Assembly: GCA_050114795.1 (NCBI GenBank)
Contig: JASFRS010000071.1
Location: 1-13,022 of the forward strand
DNA: 13,022 bases
Direction: 5' to 3'
From: JASFRS01 sp050114795
Lineage (GTDB): Bacteria; Pseudomonadota; Alphaproteobacteria; Sphingomonadales; CAKZYD01
In this document: piece after piece, positions 6,737-13,022 of the stretch
Position numbering within the stretch: position 1 is the stretch's first letter
Layout: the number at the start of each line of letters is the position of its first letter
The notes under the pieces: generated by a model
What the model saw: the letters and a program-made list of their open reading frames with translations, nothing else
Told to the model about the DNA's origin: nothing
Databases searched by the model: none
Position numbers and translations under genes: made by a program

Positions 6737-8995
6737 ATGAATGCATCGCTGCGCACCGCGTATCGTGCAACTTTACTTGCAACAGTCGTATCCACCATCG
6801 CTGCGCCAAGTTTCGCGCAAACAGGGGGTGCTCTTGAAGAAATTATCGTGACCGCTCAAAAGCGGGAACAAAGCCTGCAAGACGTACCATCATCAGTTGC
6901 TGCTATTTCCGGTGAAAAACTGGACGTCATCAACTCCGCTGGCTCTGACATCCGCTTCCTGTCCGGTCGCGTACCTAGCTTGACCATTGAATCTTCCTTC
7001 GGCCGCACGTTCCCGCGTTTCTATATCCGCGGTCTTGGCAACACAGACTTTGACTTGAATGCGTCTCAACCCGTTTCACTGATTTATGATGAAGTGGTTT
7101 TGGAAAACCCAATTCTGAAAGGCGCACCAGCCTTTGACTTGGAACGTGTTGAGGTTCTGCGTGGCCCGCAAGGCACGCTCTTTGGTCGCAACACACCGGC
7201 TGGTATCGTGAAGCTGGACTCCAAAAAACCGACCCAAGAATTAGACGCCTATGCCAAAGCCACCTACGGTCGCTTTGACACAATCGAATTTGAAGGTGCC
7301 GTTGGCGGTCCGATTGTTGAAGATATTCTCGCTGCTCGTGTATCCCTGCGTCACCAACATCGTGAAGACTATATCAACAATGTGAACCCTGATGCAGACC
7401 CTGATCAGCGTGAATTCGGCGGTTATGATGATTTTGCTGGTCGTGTACAATTCCTGTACACTCCTAGCGAGGACTTCTCTGCTCTACTTAACTTTCATGC
7501 ACGCTCCCTGGACGGCACAGCCCGCGTATTCCGTGCCAACATTATTGAGCCAGGTGAAGGTGGGTTAGTTGACGATTTTGACCGCCGCAGCGTGAATTTT
7601 GACGGTCGCAATGCTCAAGACCTCGACACTCGCGGTGCAAATGTAAAACTAGAATATGATTTTGATCAGTTTACAATCACGTCCATTACCGCATTTGAAC
7701 ATGGCGAAGTTTATTCTGTGGGTGACATCGACGGCGGCTTTGGCGGCGTTTTCGAAGGTGTACCGTCCAGCCCAGGCTTCATCCCGTTTAATGCTTCAAC
7801 TGCGGACGCGGTGCCTGATTTAGACCAATGGACACAAGAGCTGCGCATTGCCTCCAATGATTTGGGGATGATCGACTTCCAAGCTGGTTTCTTCTATTTT
7901 GACGAAGACCTTCGCATCGAAAGTACAAACTTCAATAGCCTTAATGAAAATGCGATCAACGGCTTTGCTTACCAAAATCAAAGCTCTGAATCTTGGGGCC
8001 TGTTTGCCAATGTGAATGTTGAAGTCACTGATGACCTCACCATTGAAGGCGGTGTGCGTTATTCTGAAGATGATAAGGAATTTTCAGCACAGCGCACAAT
8101 ATCACCGGTTGGCGCTGGGGCATCCCCAGTTCTCACAGCATCACCGGACGACGAAGTGTTAAGCTGGGACGTTAGCGCAACATATGTTCTCAATGATGAT
8201 GTGAGTGTTTACTCACGTGCGGCAAAGAGTTTCCGTGCACCGTCGATCCAAGGTCGCTTATTGTTTGGTGATAGTCTGTCAGTTGGTAACACAGAAGAGA
8301 TCTTCTCTGTTGAAGCTGGCATCAAAACAGAACTGTTTGACCGTCGTGTGCGCCTGAACCTGGCAGCTTATTACTCGGATGTAGACAACCAACAAGTCAC
8401 TGCTGTTGGTGGTGGTTTGAATTTCAACCGCCTGCTCAACATCGCTGATACTGATCTGGCGGGTGTGGAAGCCGACCTTGAATGGGCTGTAAATGAGAAT
8501 TTCTTTGTGACAGCAGGCGTTAGCTACAATCACACTGAAATCAACGACCCCAATTTGGAAACAGTGGCATGCGCTGCATCCTGCACGGTCCTGGATCCGT
8601 TCCGTTTAGTCCCCAATGCATTCGGCGGATTTGATACCATTGCAAACCTTGACGGTAATGACTTGCCGCAAGCACCACGTTGGATTGCGAACTGGACAGC
8701 CCGCTATAGCATCCCCGTTGGAAACGATGGAGAGGTTTATCTCTACACAGACTGGGCGTTCACCAGTGAAAAGAACTTCCTTCTCTATGAAGCTGCTGAA
8801 TACCGCTCAGGTAAAGAGCTTATCGGCGGTTTGCGTCTAGGTTATGCCTTGCAAGATGGCCGTTACGACTTTGCTGTCTTCGGTCGCAACATCACTGATG
8901 AGACGGAGTTGAAAGGTACTATCGACTTTAACAACCTGACCGGCTTTGTGAATGAGCCTTCAATCTGGGGTGTGGAAATGGGTATCCGTTTCTAA
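6737..8995 (+). CDS. TonB-dependent outer-membrane receptor (752 residues), substrate unknown
   Basis: Ligand-gated outer-membrane porin energised by TonB-ExbBD. The signal peptide covers residues 1-27 (basic start, hydrophobic core, cleavage expected after SFA before QTGG). The TonB box is EEIIVTAQ at 34-41, followed by the KREQSLQDVP segment typical of proteobacterial catecholate/vitamin-type receptors. The plug domain (about 45-165) contains FYIRGLGNTDFD and ERVEVLRGPQGTLFGRNTPAG; the remainder is a beta-barrel ending in the aromatic residue (GIRF) recognised by the BAM machinery. C612 and C616 could form a small disulfide in a surface loop. ATG at 6737 has GGAGG 8 nt upstream. The family is certain; the ligand is not. 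Position directly after upp in a pyrimidine-salvage locus suggests nucleosides or related compounds; iron chelates remain an equal alternative from sequence alone. Confidence 0.95.
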   Translation: MNASLRTAYRATLLATVVSTIAAPSFAQTGGALEEIIVTAQKREQSLQDVPSSVAAISGEKLDVINSAGSDIRFLSGRVPSLTIESSFGRTFPRFYIRGLGNTDFDLNASQPVSLIYDEVVLENPILKGAPAFDLERVEVLRGPQGTLFGRNTPAGIVKLDSKKPTQELDAYAKATYGRFDTIEFEGAVGGPIVEDILAARVSLRHQHREDYINNVNPDADPDQREFGGYDDFAGRVQFLYTPSEDFSALLNFHARSLDGTARVFRANIIEPGEGGLVDDFDRRSVNFDGRNAQDLDTRGANVKLEYDFDQFTITSITAFEHGEVYSVGDIDGGFGGVFEGVPSSPGFIPFNASTADAVPDLDQWTQELRIASNDLGMIDFQAGFFYFDEDLRIESTNFNSLNENAINGFAYQNQSSESWGLFANVNVEVTDDLTIEGGVRYSEDDKEFSAQRTISPVGAGASPVLTASPDDEVLSWDVSATYVLNDDVSVYSRAAKSFRAPSIQGRLLFGDSLSVGNTEEIFSVEAGIKTELFDRRVRLNLAAYYSDVDNQQVTAVGGGLNFNRLLNIADTDLAGVEADLEWAVNENFFVTAGVSYNHTEINDPNLETVACAASCTVLDPFRLVPNAFGGFDTIANLDGNDLPQAPRWIANWTARYSIPVGNDGEVYLYTDWAFTSEKNFLLYEAAEYRSGKELIGGLRLGYALQDGRYDFAVFGRNITDETELKGTIDFNNLTGFVNEPSIWGVEMGIRF

Positions 8996-9020
8996 TCACG
9001 ATCACAGGTTTAAAAAAATC

Positions 9021-9053
9021 AAACCCCGGCAGCGTCACTGTCGGGGTTTTTTC
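9021..9053 (+). terminator. Rho-independent terminator of the first receptor gene
   Basis: AAACCCCGGCAG pairs with CTGTCGGGGTTT (one G-U wobble) around a CGTCA loop and is followed by a run of six T, 25 nt after the receptor stop codon. It ends the plus-strand unit containing the first receptor and separates it from the second one. Confidence 0.92.
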
Positions 9054-9092
9054 TTTGATCTCACAAAACTTCGCATCCGATTTGCTTCTTAT

Positions 9093-9144
9093 ATGGAATA
9101 ATAATCATTTTAATTATTTATTTCATATTCAGAATTATTTCCAT
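9093..9144. repeat. Large imperfect inverted repeat ATGGAATAAT ... ATTATTTCCAT
   Basis: Arms at 9093-9102 and 9134-9144 are reverse complements apart from one extra A in the right arm; 31 AT-rich bases lie between. The ATGGAATAA core also occurs at 6642-6650, upstream of the other receptor. It may be a paired regulatory site for the second receptor; AT-richness makes chance similarity a real alternative. Confidence 0.35.
9094..9112. promoter_or_regulatory. Weak Fur-box-like sequence
   Basis: Compared by eye with the classical 19-bp Fur consensus it matches 13 positions, including an uninterrupted ATAATCATT core. It lies about 290 nt upstream of the receptor ATG, far for an operator unless the promoter is in the AT-rich part. 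If real it would point to iron-regulated expression of the second receptor. Low certainty because the surrounding DNA is AT-rich. Confidence 0.2.
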
Positions 9145-9180
9145 GTCGCTTCGATTCGTTAAAAATACATTATAGACCAA

Positions 9181-9291
9181 ATGGTTTCTAATAATCTCCG
9201 CACACGCAAAGCACTTATTTCCGTAGCGTTACGTCATTTAAAAATAGAAAACTTGAACTGTGTCTTTTTTTTATGGCCCACGAAGGTGTGA
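9181..9291 (+). pseudogene. Possible decayed N-terminus of a TetR-type regulator
   Basis: From ATG 9181 a 36-codon frame reads LRTRKALISVALRHLKIENL near its start, which resembles helix 1 of TetR_N domains (basic residues, then an alternating hydrophobic AL..AL..L pattern). The frame then runs into eight T (9265-9272) and stops at 9289-9291. In the frame two bases further on, MAHEGVIAERHNRQNYS follows directly after the T-run, loosely recalling the IA.EAGVS..T.Y recognition-helix region; one extra T would join the two frames, up to a stop around 9372. No ribosome site precedes the ATG. It may equally be chance coding in spacer DNA. Confidence 0.22.
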
Positions 9292-9391
9292 TCGCAGAAA
9301 GGCACAACCGACAAAACTATTCATTAAGGTGTCACAAAAGTCGGGCAGAAGCCAAAGCGGTTTTAAAATTTTGATCGAAACTTTTTCCGGT

Positions 9392-9397
9392 GAGGGA
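9392..9397 (+). promoter_or_regulatory. Ribosome binding site deciding the second receptor's ATG start
   Basis: GAGGGA ends four bases before ATG 9402. An in-frame GTG at 9390 would lie within this site and has no ribosome site of its own, so the ATG is preferred. Confidence 0.7.
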
Positions 9398-9401
9398 ACA
9401 A

Positions 9402-12400
9402 ATGTTTTTAAAACAACCGCGTAACTCAAAAGTAGCTGCGCTGGGTAAGGCTCTTTTATGTGCATCCGTTAGCCTTCCAGCAGCTCTCATGGCGACACAA
9501 GTCGCTGCTCAACAAATTACATCCGGCGTCCGTGGCACGGTTGTCGGCCCAGATGGCAGCCCCGTTGCAGGCGCCATCGTTACAGTCACAGACACACGCA
9601 AAGGCAGCAGCAATACAACGCGCACCAACAATCAAGGCCAATTCTCTGTTACGGGCCTTGAAACAGGTGGCCCATATACTGTTCGTGTCGCAGATAGCGC
9701 TTATACGACGAGAGAGCTCGAAGGGCTCTTTATTTCAATTTCCGAACAGGCTTCATTGAACATCGCACTTCAGGACCGTGCTGATAGTGTCGAAGAAATC
9801 ATTGTTACCGGTGTGGCGGGTTCATTGACTGAACTGGCTATTGGCCCGAGCGCTAACTTTAACCTGACTCAACTGGAAAGTTTTCCATCCATCGACCGTG
9901 ATATTCGGGACGTCATTCGGATCGACCCACGTGTCACCATTAACGAGGGAAATGACGACAGTATTTCCTGCCTCGGCACCAATAACCGCTTTAATTCGTT
10001 TACGATTGACGGCGTGCGGTCCTCGGATGGTTTTGGCTTGAATGCCTCTGGTTTCCCAAATCGGAATAACCTACCCATTCCATTCGACGCTGTCGCTGAA
10101 ACCGCCGTCGAATTTGCGCCATTTGATGTCGAATATGGCTCATTTGTGGGCTGTAACATCAACGTAGTCACCAAAACAGGTACCAACGAATTCCACGGCG
10201 ACGCATTTGCGGTCTTCAATAATGGCGATCTAACCGGCAGTAAGATTGACGGAGAAGAGGTTCGTGAAGGTAGCTTCCGCGATTGGAACTGGGGCGCAAC
10301 TTTAGGTGGCCCCATCATTAAAGACAAATTGTGGTTCTTTGGCGCTTACGAAGAAGTTCAAGATGGTGGTGTAATTGTCGCAACCGGTCCCAGCGGCGCA
10401 GGTTTTGCCAATGAGCTAGACTTCCTGACAGAAACAACGGCAAATCAGATTGCGGATGCATTCCAAAATCTTTATGGGCGTGACGTAATCGGTCTTGGCC
10501 GTAACTTACCGGACGAGAGCCGCCGAATCCTGGGCCGCATCGACTGGCAAATCACTGATGATCACCGTGCTGCATTCACATATACGCGCCTCCGTGAACT
10601 ACGCCAAGATCCAGATGACGGCTTTGGGTTTAATGACTTTTCTTTCCTCGATAATTTCGAGAATGAAGGAACGGAAACTGAATCCTACGCCTTGCGGGTG
10701 TTTTCAAACTGGACCGACAACTTAAGCACAGAACTTAGGGTCTCTCGCATTGATGTGACTGATATTCAAGGCCCTGTGGGTGGCGGTGAAGCTCAAGACG
10801 CCAATCCGATCCCACGTATTGTCATTGACAATATTACAAATGGCTCTGCCTCAGGTGACTTGGTCTCCGGCCCCGGCTTCTTCCGGTCAGCCAATGATCT
10901 ACAATACCAAATCGACCAGGTAAAATTCAAAGCTGACTATACATGGGGTGATCACACATTTACTGCAGGCTATGAATTAGAACAGCTTGATCTGTTCAAT
11001 CTGTTCGTTCCAGATGCCACCGGCACCATTACATTCGACTCCCTTGCTGATTTCCTTGCAGGCACAGCCTCTGAAATTGAAGGTAATGGCTCTTTCACTG
11101 GTGATATCAACGATGCGGCAGCATCCTTCAGTCGTTCCATTCATACTCTTTATGTACAAGATGAATGGTTGGCGACAGATGCCTTAACCATCCAATTAGG
11201 CCTTCGCTATGACTTCTATGAATCTAGCGATCGTCCGATTGAAAATCAGGTCTTCATCGACAAATTCGGCTTCACGAATACAACGTCTTTTGACAGCTTA
11301 GATGTCATACAGCCACGCCTTGGCTTGACTTATGATGCAGGTGAAACCTTCTTTGGCGAGACCTTATTGCGCGGTGGCGTAGGTATTTTCTCCGGTGGCG
11401 ACCCGACAGTTTGGTTTGCCAATAACTTCCAAAACTTTGGGGGCGCAATCGGTAATGGCGCTTCGGATAGCGGAAGTTGTACAGCCGCTGACTTACAAGT
11501 TATTGATGGCAATGGTAACTTCACAGGCATCCCGCAATGCGTCATTGATCAGCAGATCGCAAACGCCAGTACAAACCAAGGCAGCGTAAATGCAGTTGAC
11601 CCGGATTTTAAAATCCCATCCCTACTACGCTTAAACTTTGGCTTTACGCACTTCACTGATTTTGAGGGTGCAGCAGGCGGCTTCTTCGATGACTGGACAG
11701 TGCAGATGGACATCATCCACAGTCGCCGCCGCAATGCAGTCGATTTTGTAAACTTGGCATTGACTGATACCGGGGAGACTGCACCAGACGGTCGACCGAT
11801 CTTCGCCGCCATTGATCCATTACAAGCCGGCTGTAATGCAGTATTTGAAGGCATTCGCGAAGGTTTCTCAAACGTTGATTTATCGAATTGCGGTGTGAGT
11901 TTCCGTGATGATGAAGAAATCCTACTCACCAATGTCGTTGGCAAGGATGGCAGTGATACTTCATTCTCAGTATCATTGGCAAAACGGTGGGATTATGACC
12001 TTGGCTCAGTTCCAAGCGTGTTTGACTTGACAATGGGTTATGCATTTACGGCTTCAAAACTGGTGAATGCAGGTAACAGCTCTACTGCCTCGTCAAACTT
12101 TGAGGAAAATGCAACAAGTGTGCTGAACAATACTCCATTGGCCCCAGCGCAATATGCTAACCGCCACAACTTTACCTTGGCTGCACGGTTTGAGTTTGAA
12201 TTCATAGATGAAAACCCAACAACATTCGGCTTGTTCTTTAATGCTCAATCCGGTCGCCCGTTCAGCTATGTCTTTGACGACCGCTCCGCAGACACCTTTG
12301 GCGATAGTGATCGTGAAGCACGCCACCTCTTCTACGTGCCAACCGGTCCCAATGACCCTCTGGTGGATTTAAGTGGTGTTGATCAAGATGCATTCTTCAC

Positions 12401-12773
12401 ATTCTTAAACGATAGCGGTTTATCTCGCTATGCTGGTCAGATTGCTCCACGGAATGAATTCCGCGACCCTTGGTTCAAAGATTTGGACATTCGCTTCTCT
12501 CAAGAGCTTCCGGGCCTGTTTAATAGTGATGGTTTCGAAGTCTTTGTCGATATGGAGAATTTCCTGAACCTTATTGACAGCGGCTCTAACGTTCGTCGCA
12601 ACTTTGACCGCGGTGACGTTGGCGAAGGTGTGCCGGTCCTCAACGCTACGATCAATGACCAAGGTCAATATGTCTATACGAACTTCAGTACAGAAGATCC
12701 TGCCGGCGGCATAGACAACTTGGTAAACTCGTCACTTTGGACGGTTCAATTTGGCGTCCGCTACCACTTCTAA
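9402..12773 (+). CDS. Oar-like TonB-dependent receptor with carboxypeptidase-regulatory-like domain
   Basis: Very large outer-membrane transporter, 1123 residues from the ATG. Order of parts: signal peptide 1-36 (K/R-rich start, hydrophobic core, cleavage after VAA before QQ); an Ig-like carboxypeptidase-regulatory domain at about 40-123 (SGVRGTVVGPDGSPVAGA, NNQGQFSVTGLETGGPYTV); TonB box EEIIVTG at 131-137; plug at roughly 140-265 with NNRFNSFTIDGVRSSD and CNINVVTKTGTNEFHG; barrel with the GATLGGPIIKDKLWFFGAYE strand typical of Oar proteins; final strand FGVRYHF ending in Phe for BAM insertion. Length and layout fit the Oar family (over 1000 residues). Cysteine pairs occur in the plug (C190 and C251) and in presumed surface loops. 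Ligand unknown; such receptors handle large substrates such as peptides or polysaccharides, and Myxococcus Oar is linked to protein export. Monocistronic, with its own terminator. Confidence 0.95.
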   Translation: MFLKQPRNSKVAALGKALLCASVSLPAALMATQVAAQQITSGVRGTVVGPDGSPVAGAIVTVTDTRKGSSNTTRTNNQGQFSVTGLETGGPYTVRVADSAYTTRELEGLFISISEQASLNIALQDRADSVEEIIVTGVAGSLTELAIGPSANFNLTQLESFPSIDRDIRDVIRIDPRVTINEGNDDSISCLGTNNRFNSFTIDGVRSSDGFGLNASGFPNRNNLPIPFDAVAETAVEFAPFDVEYGSFVGCNINVVTKTGTNEFHGDAFAVFNNGDLTGSKIDGEEVREGSFRDWNWGATLGGPIIKDKLWFFGAYEEVQDGGVIVATGPSGAGFANELDFLTETTANQIADAFQNLYGRDVIGLGRNLPDESRRILGRIDWQITDDHRAAFTYTRLRELRQDPDDGFGFNDFSFLDNFENEGTETESYALRVFSNWTDNLSTELRVSRIDVTDIQGPVGGGEAQDANPIPRIVIDNITNGSASGDLVSGPGFFRSANDLQYQIDQVKFKADYTWGDHTFTAGYELEQLDLFNLFVPDATGTITFDSLADFLAGTASEIEGNGSFTGDINDAAASFSRSIHTLYVQDEWLATDALTIQLGLRYDFYESSDRPIENQVFIDKFGFTNTTSFDSLDVIQPRLGLTYDAGETFFGETLLRGGVGIFSGGDPTVWFANNFQNFGGAIGNGASDSGSCTAADLQVIDGNGNFTGIPQCVIDQQIANASTNQGSVNAVDPDFKIPSLLRLNFGFTHFTDFEGAAGGFFDDWTVQMDIIHSRRRNAVDFVNLALTDTGETAPDGRPIFAAIDPLQAGCNAVFEGIREGFSNVDLSNCGVSFRDDEEILLTNVVGKDGSDTSFSVSLAKRWDYDLGSVPSVFDLTMGYAFTASKLVNAGNSSTASSNFEENATSVLNNTPLAPAQYANRHNFTLAARFEFEFIDENPTTFGLFFNAQSGRPFSYVFDDRSADTFGDSDREARHLFYVPTGPNDPLVDLSGVDQDAFFTFLNDSGLSRYAGQIAPRNEFRDPWFKDLDIRFSQELPGLFNSDGFEVFVDMENFLNLIDSGSNVRRNFDRGDVGEGVPVLNATINDQGQYVYTNFSTEDPAGGIDNLVNSSLWTVQFGVRYHF

Positions 12774-12796
12774 TCAAACAGCGGAATAGAAACTTG

Positions 12797-12824
12797 AAGG
12801 GCGGCTCTCGGGCCGCCCTTTTTC
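12797..12824. terminator. Rho-independent terminator between the second receptor and tdk
   Basis: Perfect nine-base stem AAGGGCGGC/GCCGCCCTT with loop TCTCGG and a T-run on the plus strand, 23 nt after the receptor stop. The convergent tdk stop is 10 nt beyond it on the other side; read on the minus strand the stem is followed only by a weaker TTCAAGTTT tract, so it may serve both genes but is clearly optimised for the receptor. Confidence 0.92.
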
Positions 12825-12833
12825 TTTGGAAAT

Positions 12834-13022
12834 CTATTGAAATGCTTCAGGCGGCAAGGTTCCGCCTTCCATCATCTCTCGATGGTGTTTCCGACATAGG
12901 GCAATATAGCTGGAATTACCTCCGATCACCGTTTGCTCACCTTCCTTTATGGCATTGCCATTTTCATCCACCCGCAAATTCATGATGGCTTTCTTGCCGC
13001 AAAAACAGATGGTTTTTAGTTC
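12834..13022 (-). CDS. tdk: Thymidine kinase, C-terminal 62 residues (cut by window edge)
   Basis: ATP-dependent kinase converting thymidine or deoxyuridine to its monophosphate. Only the C-terminal zinc/lasso-side end is in the window, read on the minus strand from the right edge to TAG 12834-12836. It contains the structural-zinc residues in the form C-F-C-G-K-K (visible residues 6-11) and C-R-K-H (43-46), and between them EGEQTVIGGNSSYIALC, which matches the conserved EGEQ.VIGGN.RY segment of bacterial type II thymidine kinases such as E. coli Tdk. The nucleotide-binding Walker A and catalytic Glu lie beyond the window. It is convergent with the second receptor. Its presence completes the pyrimidine deoxynucleoside salvage theme of the window. 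Confidence 0.93.
   Translation of the reverse strand, partial: ELKTICFCGKKAIMNLRVDENGNAIKEGEQTVIGGNSSYIALCRKHHREMMEGGTLPPEAFQ

Larger units (their letters stand above)
8996..9401. other. 406-nt spacer between the two receptors
   Basis: After the terminator the spacer becomes strongly AT-rich (about 9085-9175), then carries a short reading frame resembling a TetR N-terminus (9181-9291), an eight-T run (9265-9272) and finally the leader of the second receptor. A TAAAAT at 9364-9369 is -10-like but lacks a -35 partner. No RNA gene could be recognised. GAGGGA at 9392-9397 is the ribosome site for the receptor ATG at 9402. Confidence 0.7.

Noticed and set aside
9390..9401. GTG 9390 as start of the second receptor
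   Set aside because: The GTG overlaps the purine-rich ribosome site that serves ATG 9402, and adds only four residues.
9271..9465. Minus-strand 64-residue frame across the receptor start
   Set aside because: It overlaps the receptor signal peptide, has no recognisable domain and no good ribosome site.
9869..10327. 152-residue minus-strand frame opposite the second receptor
   Set aside because: It lies fully within the conserved signal-plug-barrel coding sequence; composition is Ser/Pro/Arg-rich as expected for an antisense shadow.
1..13022. tRNA, rRNA, CRISPR, insertion sequence or riboswitch
   Set aside because: No cloverleaf, spaced direct repeats, transposase motifs or known riboswitch cores were seen on reading both strands.

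Overview
The window reads as chromosomal DNA of a Gram-negative, aerobic-type bacterium, most likely an alphaproteobacterium (inference: two large TonB-dependent outer-membrane receptors of the kind common in Hyphomonadaceae/Caulobacterales/Sphingomonadales, a lipoprotein-anchored ABC binding protein, roughly balanced base composition). No RNA gene, insertion sequence or CRISPR array is visible. The ten genes I can support are two receptors plus a nearly complete set for pyrimidine (deoxy)nucleoside uptake and salvage.

Region 1 (1-5765, minus strand) is one tightly packed operon, read from right to left: a BMP-family lipoprotein, a double-domain ABC ATPase, two BPD_transp_2 permeases, cytidine deaminase (cdd) and thymidine phosphorylase (deoA, cut by the left window edge). 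Gaps are 21 nt or less, four of the six genes touch or overlap their neighbour, and GTG starts are common. Region 2 (5766-5945) is a divergent promoter region holding several perfect palindromes that could be operators. Region 3 (5946-6578, plus) is upp, uracil phosphoribosyltransferase.

Region 4 (6737-8995, plus) is a 752-residue TonB-dependent receptor followed by a clear intrinsic terminator. Region 5 (8996-9401) is an AT-rich spacer with a large imperfect inverted repeat, a weak Fur-box-like match and what may be the decayed start of a TetR-type regulator. Region 6 (9402-12773, plus) is a second, 1123-residue Oar-like receptor with an N-terminal carboxypeptidase-regulatory-like domain, ending at a strong terminator. 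Region 7 (12834-13022, minus) is the C-terminal end of thymidine kinase (tdk), convergent with the receptor and sharing the terminator hairpin.

How it fits together: nucleosides would be captured by the BMP lipoprotein and pumped in by the ABC complex; Cdd deaminates (deoxy)cytidine to (deoxy)uridine; DeoA phosphorolyses thymidine/deoxyuridine to base plus deoxyribose-1-phosphate; Upp turns uracil into UMP; Tdk phosphorylates thymidine/deoxyuridine. The two receptors lie between upp and tdk, so a testable idea is that at least one of them provides outer-membrane entry for nucleosides or nucleic-acid breakdown products. That role is inferred from position only.
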